Of a stretch of 7,077 bases of DNA, positions 1 to 5,997 are shown piece after piece. The stretch lies in assembly GCA_019090365.1 (NCBI GenBank), contig JAHRWC010000438.1:1-7077 (forward strand), in the 5' to 3' direction. The notes beneath the pieces are model-generated. The model saw only the letters and a list, made by a program, of their open reading frames with translations. It ran no database searches and was not told the DNA's origin. Numbering within the stretch: the stretch's first letter is position 1; each line of letters begins with the position of its first letter. Made by a program: the position numbers and the translations under genes. Origin of the DNA: Flavobacteriaceae bacterium (GTDB taxonomy: Bacteria > Bacteroidota > Bacteroidia > Flavobacteriales > Flavobacteriaceae).

Positions 1-509
1 ATATTGAGTTTTATTCTTATTTATCCAATATGAATGAAGAAGATTATATTTCTATACAATTTCCGATATCGGTAACAACCCAATCGAATGAAATTGTTGA
101 TGTTGCAGATGATATGGTATTACAAACATTAATTAGCGAATGTGTTGAAGAAGAAATAGATCCTAATACATTAAGAGATTATCTAATCAATGAAGTTTGG
201 TATGTCAACTTTAATTTCCAGGATATTGATAATACACACAATTTTTGTGAATATTATATAGATTTTAACGTCAATGGTTCTATGGTCGCAACAAATGATG
301 ATATTACTATCAATGGAGAATGGAATATAGGATATGAAGGAGATGCAATATATGTAGAGCTTATTTTTGATGATGAAGCTCCATTTAACGATATAAATAA
401 TAAATGGTTTTTAATTAGTTATAGTAGTGATAATTTAGGTTTTGAAAAGCCTGGAAACTCAGGAACTATAGATGTATTAATTATAGATCACATCCCAACC
501 GGATGTTAA
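1..509 (+). CDS. Secreted/lipoprotein-like hypothetical protein, 5' end missing
   Basis: The frame is open to the left edge (first full codon at 3), so the gene probably starts upstream. The ATG at 30 would give 159 residues but no signal peptide, and I treat it as internal. Counting from that Met, residues 6-15 (YISIQFPISV) followed by an acidic segment ending near ISECVEEE (35-42) resemble the N-terminal part of flavobacterial lipoproteins that carry a 'YPI.V...DEELE.LI..C' pattern; this is recalled from the family, not searched. Residues 57-140 look like a beta-rich lipocalin-like or sandwich domain: WYVNFNF, then FCEYYIDFNVNGSM, GEWNI, and KWFLISYSSDNLGF. The protein is very acidic, which fits an exported protein. 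Molecular function is unknown. It is followed by 400 bp of structured non-coding DNA. I am confident that it is coding and partial, and less sure of the family. Confidence 0.75.
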   Translation, partial: IEFYSYLSNMNEEDYISIQFPISVTTQSNEIVDVADDMVLQTLISECVEEEIDPNTLRDYLINEVWYVNFNFQDIDNTHNFCEYYIDFNVNGSMVATNDDITINGEWNIGYEGDAIYVELIFDDEAPFNDINNKWFLISYSSDNLGFEKPGNSGTIDVLIIDHIPTGC

Positions 510-516
510 ATTATAA

Positions 517-643
517 ATGCTCAAGGAATAAAAGTATACTATCTATGAAAAAGAAAGTTGTTAGTGATTGATTTTGGTGGTTGGCTTAGTAATGGATGGT
601 TATGAAATTACAAAGCTACCGCCGCCAAAATTTCCTTGAGTGT
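517..643 (+). repeat. Hairpin unit A of a three-unit array
   Basis: The outer closing stem is CTCAAGGAA (520-528) with TTCCTTGAG (632-640), 9 perfect pairs that two G-U pairs and one A-U pair can extend to 517/643. Inside it, a 42-nt stretch unpaired on the 5' side contains ATCTATGAAAAAGAAA (541-556) and GTGATT (564-569). A long imperfect hairpin follows: ATTTTGGTGG (571-580) with CCGCCAAAAT (622-631), TGGCTT (582-587) with AAGCTA (613-618), and GTAAT (589-593) with ATTAC (607-611). Both stems end contiguously on the 3' side. There is no T-run after it, so it is not a classical terminator. The ATG at 545 opens only an 8-codon frame. The pairing is read by eye; function is unknown. Confidence 0.6.
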
Positions 644-760
644 ATTGTTCATTAATTTATTGAAAGAAAACTGGTGATTATAAATTGTAATATTTCATTT
701 TTATAATTTGAAATAATTGTTTTGGTTAATATGTTTACAAGCCACCAGTTAAAAACACTT
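639..760 (+). repeat. Hairpin unit B of a three-unit array (most diverged)
   Basis: A degenerate form of the A-rich motif, ATTTATTGAAAGAAAA, sits at 655-670, 114 nt after the copy in unit A and 118 nt before the copy in unit C. The main hairpin has AACTGGTG (669-676) pairing with CACCAGTT (743-750) and, inside it, ATTATAAA (677-684) pairing with TTTATAAT (700-707). A weak outer stem AGTGT (639-643) with ACACT (755-759) is possible. Like its neighbours it is closed by a GGTG arm facing a C-rich arm. The remaining loop is very AT-rich. Membership in the array rests on spacing and the partial motif, so it is less certain than for units A and C. Confidence 0.45.
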
Positions 761-766
761 ATAAAA

Positions 767-859
767 TATTTAATCTATGAAAAAGAAATTAAATTGTAAG
801 TGATTTTGGTGAGTTTTGGTTTAACAGTTTACTGTTAAACCATTACCGCCAAATAAATA
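767..859 (+). repeat. Hairpin unit C of a three-unit array
   Basis: An exact copy of ATCTATGAAAAAGAAA lies at 773-788, followed by GTGATTTTGGTG (800-811). The hairpin has a basal stem TTTGGTG (805-811) with CGCCAAA (847-853), including one G-U pair, and an apical stem GGTTTAACAGT (818-828) with ACTGTTAAACC (831-841), 11 perfect pairs around a TT centre. An outer stem TATTTA (767-772) with TAAATA (854-859) closes the unit right next to the hairpin on the 3' side, as in unit A but with different bases. The ATG at 777 opens only an 8-codon frame. A terminator follows at 883. Confidence 0.55.
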
Positions 860-882
860 GTAAATCTTTTTTTGCTCCCATT

Positions 883-919
883 AAAGCCATTTCGTCTTCG
901 TTTTGGCTTTTATTTTTTT
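883..919 (+). terminator. Rho-independent terminator for + strand transcription
   Basis: The stem AAAGCCA (883-889) with TGGCTTT (904-910) has a 14-nt loop and is followed on the + strand by TATTTTTTT. It has no T-run in the - strand direction, so it serves transcripts coming from the left (the partial gene and the hairpin array). It overlaps the stop codon and the last codons of the convergent lipoprotein gene. Confidence 0.65.
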
Positions 920-1314
920 AAAGCTTCTTTTAATATTTTTTCTAATAGAGTTCTTTTTTCTGAAGATCTTAATATAACTTTTCTTTTATTTTCGTGTTGA
1001 TCTATAGAATAGAGTATAGCTGTTAGCATTTCTCTTTTTTGGTTTTCTAACTCCTTATTGGAAAGGAAATCTTCTGCAATAGAAGTTATTTCTGAATATT
1101 CTTCTTCAGTAATAGAAACTTTTTTTTCTTCACCACCATCATATGTGCCTGAAGAGCTTTCTGAAGCCTTTATTGGGCGATAATCAATAGTTAAATGATT
1201 AATACTGTATCTATTGTTGTTTTGATCTACGTACGTATAATTCATTTTTAATTGCTCGTCTTTACATTGAGTGAAAATCACCAAACAAGTTAATAAACCA
1301 ATAAATATTTTCAC
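910..1314 (-). CDS. Small lipoprotein of unknown function, GTG start, coupled to M28 peptidase
   Basis: This gene encodes 134 residues. I chose the GTG at 1312-1314, 4 nt after the stop of the peptidase gene, because a lipoprotein signal peptide begins exactly there: a Lys, a hydrophobic stretch (residues 3-14), then FTQ before Cys17. The residues after the Cys, KDE, resemble the charged export signal of surface lipoproteins known in Bacteroidota; surface exposure is inference. Upstream ATGs in the same frame would overlap the 3' end of the peptidase gene and bury the signal peptide. The mature part has a polar segment rich in Ser/Gly/Glu (about 49-66, SESSSGTYDGGEEKKVSI from 51), then a helical, charged C-terminal half (69-134). 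I do not recognise a domain. The tight spacing implies translational coupling and a role linked to the peptidase, but no function can be read from the sequence. Confidence 0.75.
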   Translation of the reverse strand: MKIFIGLLTCLVIFTQCKDEQLKMNYTYVDQNNNRYSINHLTIDYRPIKASESSSGTYDGGEEKKVSITEEEYSEITSIAEDFLSNKELENQKREMLTAILYSIDQHENKRKVILRSSEKRTLLEKILKEALKK

Positions 1315-1318
1315 TGTA

Positions 1319-2818
1319 TTACTTTTTAATAATCCTATTGTATAATTTATTTCCATCTGTTTCATATTTATCTCCTGCAGTCCAAAATGGAGTAATAGGA
1401 TTATTAGCAATATTTCTTCCAGATAAAACATAAGCACTAAAAAACTTCACTAAATAATCATAATCTAGTGTGTCAGCTTCATCACCTGGACGATGGTAAT
1501 ATTTTGTTACTTCTCCATTAAAAGCAGTAAAACCTAAAGAAAATGTTGGTGCAGGAATTCCTTTTTTTGCAAAATGAACATTGTCACTTCGGTCAAATAA
1601 TCCTTGTTCTGGCGCTGGATCATCTATTGCTGTTAAACCAAATGTCTTTGAAGCATTTTTAATGTCTTCAGAAGCTGTAGTTCTTTCTAAACCTACAATA
1701 GTTGTTAATGAAGTGTCATTGTAACCTCCATTATCACTATTAAAACAATATACCATTTGGTTGAGGGGTAAAACTGGGTTTTCAACATAATATTCACTAC
1801 CTAATAATCCTTTTTCTTCTCCTGTAAAAAGTATAAATAATGCCGATCGTTTTGTTGGATATTTAGCAAGGTTTTCAGCCATGCTTAATACCGTTGTTGC
1901 ACCAACTGCATTGTCTCGTGCTCCATTATAAATAGTGTCGCCTGTTTCATCTGGAGCTCCAATACCAACATGATCATAATGTGCGGAATAGATTATATAT
2001 TCATTTTTAAGATGAGGGTCTGTACCTTCAACAACTCCAATAACGTTTTGTGACATTACAATTTCCTCTTTCTTTTCATTAATAGAAACTTTAGCGCTAA
2101 TCTGTTTTGATTCACTTAAAGCTTCAATCATTTTATTGTCTTTATCTAATACCCAAATATGAGCCGTTTGTTCATTATAGCTTTTATCATTTTCACCTTC
2201 TTTTTCAGCAGGCATTAATTTAGCATCATTAAAATTATGATCAATAAAACTCCAGATATTCTCATCAACATTTAAGAGTTCTAAAATAGCTGTAACTCCA
2301 TTTGCTTGAGCTAATTCTTGTTTTTTTCCTCGCAAGCCAAAAGCAGCTCGAGTATCTTTTGTTTCAGAACTTCCCGATTTAATAATAATAACCTTTCCCT
2401 TAAGGTCTTTCCCTTTATAATCGTCTTCAAGGCCATAATTTAAATACACAGCATCACTATCAGTATTTACAGGAGATGGAAATACAAAAGCATAGTCATT
2501 AATCTTTTGACCATTAATTTCTATATTAACTTTTGAAGGTGGCGAAACACGTTTCAGTTTTACATCTTGATAATAGGTTCCTGTTTTAGGGTTTGGTTTA
2601 ACTCCATATCTTCTGAAAGAATTTGCTAAATAGGAAGCGGCAATTTTGTTTTCATTAGTTCCAGTTGCTCTTCCTTTTAAAAGGTCATCAGCTAAAAAGT
2701 AAATATGCCCCTCAATGTTTCCTTTTGAGACTGTTTCTTGAACTTTTTCTTTTTCAGTTTGAGAAAATGAGATTGAAAATGATAAAAGAGCAATGATTAT
2801 AAGATAAATATTTTTCAT
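1319..2818 (-). CDS. Secreted M28-family zinc metallopeptidase with PA-like insert
   Basis: This gene encodes 499 residues. The ATG at 2818 is preferred because an N-terminal signal peptide starts there (MKN, hydrophobic 4-18, cleavage likely after SFSQ at 20). An in-frame ATG at 2866 would add 16 residues ahead of it. Residues about 110-260 match the position and style of a protease-associated (PA) insert. The M28 catalytic domain follows, with the expected zinc ligands His280 (SAHYDHVG), Asp302 (ARDNAVG), Glu335 (TGEEKG), Asp362 (NSDNGG) and His442 (YYHRPGDEADT), and the catalytic residues Asp282 and Glu334, so it should be active. M28 enzymes of this type are aminopeptidases or related exopeptidases that release N-terminal residues; the substrate cannot be told. 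The protein is probably periplasmic or secreted. It precedes a coupled small lipoprotein gene, and a large inverted repeat lies just upstream of its start. Confidence 0.93.
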   Translation of the reverse strand: MKNIYLIIIALLSFSISFSQTEKEKVQETVSKGNIEGHIYFLADDLLKGRATGTNENKIAASYLANSFRRYGVKPNPKTGTYYQDVKLKRVSPPSKVNIEINGQKINDYAFVFPSPVNTDSDAVYLNYGLEDDYKGKDLKGKVIIIKSGSSETKDTRAAFGLRGKKQELAQANGVTAILELLNVDENIWSFIDHNFNDAKLMPAEKEGENDKSYNEQTAHIWVLDKDNKMIEALSESKQISAKVSINEKKEEIVMSQNVIGVVEGTDPHLKNEYIIYSAHYDHVGIGAPDETGDTIYNGARDNAVGATTVLSMAENLAKYPTKRSALFILFTGEEKGLLGSEYYVENPVLPLNQMVYCFNSDNGGYNDTSLTTIVGLERTTASEDIKNASKTFGLTAIDDPAPEQGLFDRSDNVHFAKKGIPAPTFSLGFTAFNGEVTKYYHRPGDEADTLDYDYLVKFFSAYVLSGRNIANNPITPFWTAGDKYETDGNKLYNRIIKK

Positions 2819-2834
2819 AAAAATGTAAATTAAA

Positions 2835-2901
2835 AATGCTAAAGATAAGTATTGAAGAATAAACACAATATTAATCGTGCCTAATACTTTTCTTTAGCAT
2901 T
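2835..2901 (-). promoter_or_regulatory. Long inverted repeat between two same-strand genes (terminator/attenuator-like)
   Basis: AATGCTAAAGATAAGTATT (2835-2853) faces AATACTTTTCTTTAGCATT (2883-2901), complementary at 18 of 19 positions with a 29-nt loop. Read on the - strand, the stem is followed at once by TTTTT and then an AT-rich stretch, which fits a terminator after the 253-residue gene. Its end is only 16 nt before the peptidase start codon, so in any read-through transcript the hairpin would lie in the peptidase leader. Both a terminator and an attenuator role are possible; the sequence does not decide. Confidence 0.55.
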
Positions 2902-2923
2902 GATATATACTAATTAAAAAAAA

Positions 2924-3685
2924 CTATTTTTCAGGGAAGTAAGATAAATCCATTCGCATATAACCAGTTAAAGTTTCTACTTTTGTGATTAGACCTAATA
3001 ATTCTTGGTAAATTACATTACGTTCTTCACCGAGTAACTCTTTGTTTTCTTTTCGAATTTTCTCATAAGATTCAGCGCTTTCAGCAGTTATTTCTACTAA
3101 AACGAAATCTCCAGAAGATCCAAACCCGCTACGGTAAAGATTATAATGTTCTTTCGAATTATTTTTACTGTACAGTTCTTTAAAAGATTTAGCCAATCGA
3201 ATTATTTTATCAAAATTTTGAGGAGTTACATACCAAAATTCCAATTTTCTAAAATCATGTCCTTCATGTTTTCCGTCTGTCACATAAGAAAGATCGTTGT
3301 CTAAATGAATTATATAATCACTATGAGTGTCGTAGCAACTATCAAATCCTTCAAACAATTTATCGAATTCTTCATCGCCCATTTTTTGTCTTAAATTGAA
3401 AAATCTGTTTTTATCTAAATCTCCCATATTTTCTATAGGTGAAATATGAAAATATTTAAGATCATCAGTAGAAATGGTGAACCAACTTGCATCTTTTATA
3501 TCGTATTTTTTACAATTTACTGCTAGATCAGTACAATATCCTTCATAATCTGCAGCCATTGGTGGGAAAATTGGATCTTCATGAACCCAAAAAGCTTGTG
3601 ATGCACTCGCTTCTTGAGCTATCATTTGATTGAATGAAAAAAACAATACTCCTATAAAAATTAAAATAATCTTAAGTTTCTTCAT
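2924..3685 (-). CDS. Conserved secreted hypothetical protein, possible ferredoxin-like fold
   Basis: This gene encodes 253 residues. A clear signal peptide opens it (MKKLK, hydrophobic 6-18, likely cleavage after MIAQ at 24). Recognisable blocks are FWVHED (32-37), NCKKYDI (57-63), SPIENM (82-87), CYDTHSDYIIHLD (117-129), KLEFWYV (147-153), YRSGFGS (184-190) and ELLGEE (216-221). From memory, secreted proteins with this block order are common in marine flavobacteria, but I know of no established function. The alternation of strand-like blocks and amphipathic helices in two halves suggests a dimeric alpha-beta barrel type fold; that is inference. It has no lipobox and no visible catalytic motif. 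Upstream on the - strand, TACCTTTA (3757-3764) differs by one base from the TAnnTTTG promoter element, but no matching TTG element is seen. A perfect palindrome lies 28 nt before the start. Confidence 0.8.
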   Translation of the reverse strand: MKKLKIILIFIGVLFFSFNQMIAQEASASQAFWVHEDPIFPPMAADYEGYCTDLAVNCKKYDIKDASWFTISTDDLKYFHISPIENMGDLDKNRFFNLRQKMGDEEFDKLFEGFDSCYDTHSDYIIHLDNDLSYVTDGKHEGHDFRKLEFWYVTPQNFDKIIRLAKSFKELYSKNNSKEHYNLYRSGFGSSGDFVLVEITAESAESYEKIRKENKELLGEERNVIYQELLGLITKVETLTGYMRMDLSYFPEK

Positions 3686-3713
3686 AGTAAGGTGGTTTAA
3701 ATTAAAAAATTTA

Positions 3714-3732
3714 GATTTATAGAATATAAATC
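3714..3732. promoter_or_regulatory. Palindrome upstream of the 253-residue gene
   Basis: GATTTATA (3714-3721) and TATAAATC (3725-3732) are perfect inverted copies around GAA. The palindrome lies 28 nt before the start codon at 3685 and could be an operator or a small leader hairpin. In an AT-rich intergenic region a chance palindrome of this size is not rare. Confidence 0.3.
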
Positions 3733-3788
3733 ATAAAAAGGTTGTTGACTTTGTCTTAAAGGTAAGAAATAATTTGCTATTTATTAAA

Positions 3789-3821
3789 TTGTACACTCTA
3801 TGATATTTAGTTTTACCTTTG
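3789..3821 (+). promoter_or_regulatory. Bacteroidota-type promoter for rhlE
   Basis: TTG (3789-3791) and TACCTTTG (3814-3821) are separated by 22 nt. The second element is an exact match to the TAnnTTTG -7 consensus; the spacing is at the long end of the accepted range. Transcription should start near 3827, giving a leader of about 45 nt. Confidence 0.65.
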
Positions 3822-3832
3822 TGCTTTTAAAA

Positions 3833-3882
3833 TAAATGACATTTAATGTAAGAGTCATTTCAAAAATAATATATGTCATTTA
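3833..3882 (+). promoter_or_regulatory. rhlE leader with two competing pairings, one covering the start codon
   Basis: TAAATGACAT (3833-3842) is a perfect 10-bp complement of ATGTCATTTA (3873-3882), which contains the rhlE start codon. The same upstream arm can instead pair over 7 bp (3834-3840) with GTCATTT at 3854-3860, leaving the start codon free. The promoter position puts the shared arm at the very 5' end of the mRNA. Pairing was read by eye and no folding energy was computed. Confidence 0.4.
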
Positions 3883-5138
3883 AATCATTAGGTCTTTCAG
3901 ATTCACTTCTTAAGGCTATTCAGAAGAAAGGGTATACAACACCTTCTCCTATACAAGAAAAAGCAATTCCTAGAATCTTAGAGAAGAAAGATATTTTAGC
4001 TTCAGCACAGACTGGAACTGGAAAAACAGCTGGATTTACGTTACCCATGTTGCAATTATTATCGATGGGACAACAGTATAGAAAAAGGCCTGTTAGATGT
4101 TTAATATTAACACCTACACGTGAATTAGCGGCTCAAGTGTATGATGATGTTAGAACCTATAGCGAATTTGTTGATATTCGTTCTGCTGTTATATTTGGAG
4201 GAGTTAATGCAAAACCTCAAATTAGAACACTTCGTCAAGGAGTAGATGTTCTTGTGGCTACTCCTGGGAGGTTATTAGATTTACATAGTCAGAATGAATT
4301 GTCTCTTTCAAAAGTTGAGATTTTAGTATTAGATGAGGCTGATAGAATGTTGGATATGGGATTCTTGAGAGATATTAAGAAGATACTTTCATTATTACCT
4401 TCTAGGCGTCAAAATTTATTATTTTCAGCAACTTTTTCAAAAGAAATAAAAAAATTGGCTGGTTCATTTTTGCACCACCCAATTTTAGTTGAAGCAACTC
4501 CAGAGAATACAACGGCAGAAAAAGTAAATCAAAAAGTATATCGATTAGATAAAGGAAAGAAAACGAGTTTAGTAATAAAACTTATTAGTGAAGGAGATTG
4601 GAGTCAGGTACTTATTTTCACTAGAACCAAACATGGAGCTAATCGATTAAGTCAGAAATTAGACAAAGCCAATATTAGATCAGCTGCAATCCACGGTAAT
4701 AAAAGCCAGGGTGCGAGAACAAAAGCATTGGCTGGATTTAAAGCAGGAACAATACGCGTTTTAGTTGCTACAGATATCGCAGCACGTGGGTTAGATATTC
4801 CATTATTGCCTCATGTAATTAATTATGAATTGCCTAATATTCCAGAAGATTATGTGCATAGAATAGGAAGAACAGGTAGAGCAGGTGCTAGTGGAGAAGC
4901 GATTTCTTTAGTGAGTGTTGATGAGTATGAATATGTAAAGGGGATTGAAAAATTATTAAATCAGAAATTGCCGAGTGAAATTTTAGAAGGGTTCGAACCT
5001 ACTGAAACTTTAAAAGAAGTTTTAGATAAAAAAGCTGAAAATAAGGCTAGTCATAATAGAGGAAGGTCACAAAGAAGTCCAAAATCTGGAGGAAACAATA
5101 AAAGATCTGGAGGAAATAAAAGAAGAAGTAGAAGGTAA
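3873..5138 (+). CDS. rhlE: ATP-dependent DEAD-box RNA helicase, RhlE-like
   Basis: This gene encodes 421 residues, the usual size for a compact RhlE-type helicase of Bacteroidota. All motifs are present in order: Phe3 and the Q motif GYTTPSPIQ (20-28), Walker A AQTGTGKT (45-52), Ia PTRELA (81-86), GG (109-110), TPGR (130-133), DEAD (154-157), SAT (185-187), [10 protein letters not shown] (246-253), [13 protein letters not shown] (299-310) and [10 protein letters not shown] (329-336). The two RecA-like domains end near 375 and are followed by a basic Gly/Ser/Arg/Lys/Asn tail (about 388-421), typical for non-specific RNA binding. It should unwind short RNA duplexes in the cytoplasm, in ribosome assembly or RNA turnover; members are often induced by cold. 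It has its own promoter and a leader that can pair with the start codon. It ends 7 bp from the stop of the convergent gene, with no terminator between. Confidence 0.95.
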   Translation: MSFKSLGLSDSLLKAIQKKGYTTPSPIQEKAIPRILEKKDILASAQTGTGKTAGFTLPMLQLLSMGQQYRKRPVRCLILTPTRELAAQVYDDVRTYSEFVDIRSAVIFGGVNAKPQIRTLRQGVDVLVATPGRLLDLHSQNELSLSKVEILVLDEADRMLDMGFLRDIKKILSLLPSRRQNLLFSATFSKEIKKLAGSFLHHPILVEATPENTTAEKVNQKVYRLDKGKKTSLVIKLISEGDWSQVLIFTRTKHGANRLSQKLDKANIRSAAIHGNKSQGARTKALAGFKAGTIRVLVATDIAARGLDIPLLPHVINYELPNIPEDYVHRIGRTGRAGASGEAISLVSVDEYEYVKGIEKLLNQKLPSEILEGFEPTETLKEVLDKKAENKASHNRGRSQRSPKSGGNNKRSGGNKRRSRR

Positions 5139-5145
5139 ACTAACT

Positions 5146-5904
5146 TTATGCTTTTAAATCATTTATTTTTTTTGAAACAGTTCCTCGTTCTCCAATACGT
5201 ATAATATAAAGAATAACGTTTGCAATAAACCCAGGGTTTGTTATAATATTGGCCTTGTTTGCTACATCTATATCTCTTTGAGAAATAAGTTTTTCTAGTT
5301 CTGATTCAGGTTGATTTGCAAGAGTTGTGGCAAACTTCCAGGCGCCATCTCTAGCCAATTCCATGCTAAAATCAACTAAAAAGTCATCTACCTTTTTTGT
5401 TTTCTGAAGAATGTATTTTAGGGTAGGCCATATTTCAGCTAAATCATTCTGAACTTCATTTACGAGAGAAGATAATATTTCATTGATTTTATTGAAATCA
5501 TCTTTTAAATCTTCAATCGGATGATTTTTTGAAACTTCAGCTGCTGCAATTCCTAAGTCAAGATTAATATGAGCATTCATACCAACTAAAAGATGTTGAA
5601 GAACAATAGGCCAATAATCGGTGTTAATACTAAACGCTTTTTCCCAGGAAGCGCTCACTTTGTTTTGATCTTGAAAATTATAATAGGCTTCTAAATATCT
5701 TTTAGCGAAAATAACATCAAGTTCTTCCATCCTTTGGTTATTATCAAAAAATTTGTTTTCAATCCCTTCTTTCACTTTAACAGTCACTTTTTTATATAAT
5801 ACTGCAAAATATCCAAAAGTAGAATTGTTGATCTCAGCATATTCAATAATGTCATCTAAGCGATCGATGATTTGTTCTATGGTTGTAACATTTTTCAGAT
5901 TCAT
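5146..5904 (-). CDS. DUF5995-like all-helical protein
   Basis: This gene encodes 252 residues from the ATG at 5904. An ATG at 5976 would add 24 residues (NTLRLIILINLYF...) that look like translated intergenic AT-rich DNA, and family similarity begins only after the inner Met. Key blocks are FGYFAVLYKKVTVKV (30-44), FAKRYLEAY (66-74), W87 with YWPIVLQHLLVGMNAHINLDLGIAA (97-121 region, LLVGMNAHIN at 105-114), and ARDGAWKFA (184-192). The LLxGMNAHINxDL block together with FAxRYLEA is what I recall as characteristic of the DUF5995 family; no reaction is known to me for it. There is no signal peptide, and the predicted content is almost wholly helical, so it is probably cytoplasmic. No clear promoter is seen: the - strand has two imperfect TAnnTTTG-like stretches (5931-5948). 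It converges on rhlE. Confidence 0.82.
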   Translation of the reverse strand: MNLKNVTTIEQIIDRLDDIIEYAEINNSTFGYFAVLYKKVTVKVKEGIENKFFDNNQRMEELDVIFAKRYLEAYYNFQDQNKVSASWEKAFSINTDYWPIVLQHLLVGMNAHINLDLGIAAAEVSKNHPIEDLKDDFNKINEILSSLVNEVQNDLAEIWPTLKYILQKTKKVDDFLVDFSMELARDGAWKFATTLANQPESELEKLISQRDIDVANKANIITNPGFIANVILYIIRIGERGTVSKKINDLKA

Positions 5905-5944
5905 ATTTATTTTTATTGTTGATGGCGACTTAACAAAGTACAAA

Positions 5945-5961
5945 TTAATTAGAATAATTAA
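5945..5961. promoter_or_regulatory. Palindrome upstream of the DUF5995-like gene
   Basis: TTAATTA (5945-5951) and TAATTAA (5955-5961) are perfect inverted copies around GAA, 40 nt before the - strand start at 5904. It is made only of A and T apart from the centre, so chance is a real possibility. Confidence 0.25.
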
Positions 5962-5997
5962 CCTAAGCGTATTCACGTATTTTTATGATAATCTTTC

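Noticed and set aside
571..631. Hairpin A as a rho-independent terminator of the first gene.
   Set aside because: The stem is followed by TTCCTTGAG rather than a T-run; a proper terminator exists at 883-919.
517..643. Unit A resembles the layout of a retron non-coding RNA (outer repeats, single-stranded part, long hairpin).
   Set aside because: No reverse transcriptase is encoded in the window, the repeat is in tandem, and no conserved retron branch-point context was recognised.
818..841. The palindrome in unit C contains GTTTAAC and GTTAAAC, which fit integron attC core boxes.
   Set aside because: The boxes are only 8 nt apart with no room for the inner attC boxes, units A and B lack them, and there is no integrase. 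The match follows from self-complementarity.
1315..1437. Upstream ATG starts for the small lipoprotein gene, giving up to 175 residues.
   Set aside because: They overlap the end of the peptidase gene and put about 40 residues before an obvious lipoprotein signal peptide.
2819..2866. An earlier in-frame ATG for the M28 peptidase.
   Set aside because: It would lie in the loop of the inverted repeat and add 16 residues ahead of a complete signal peptide.
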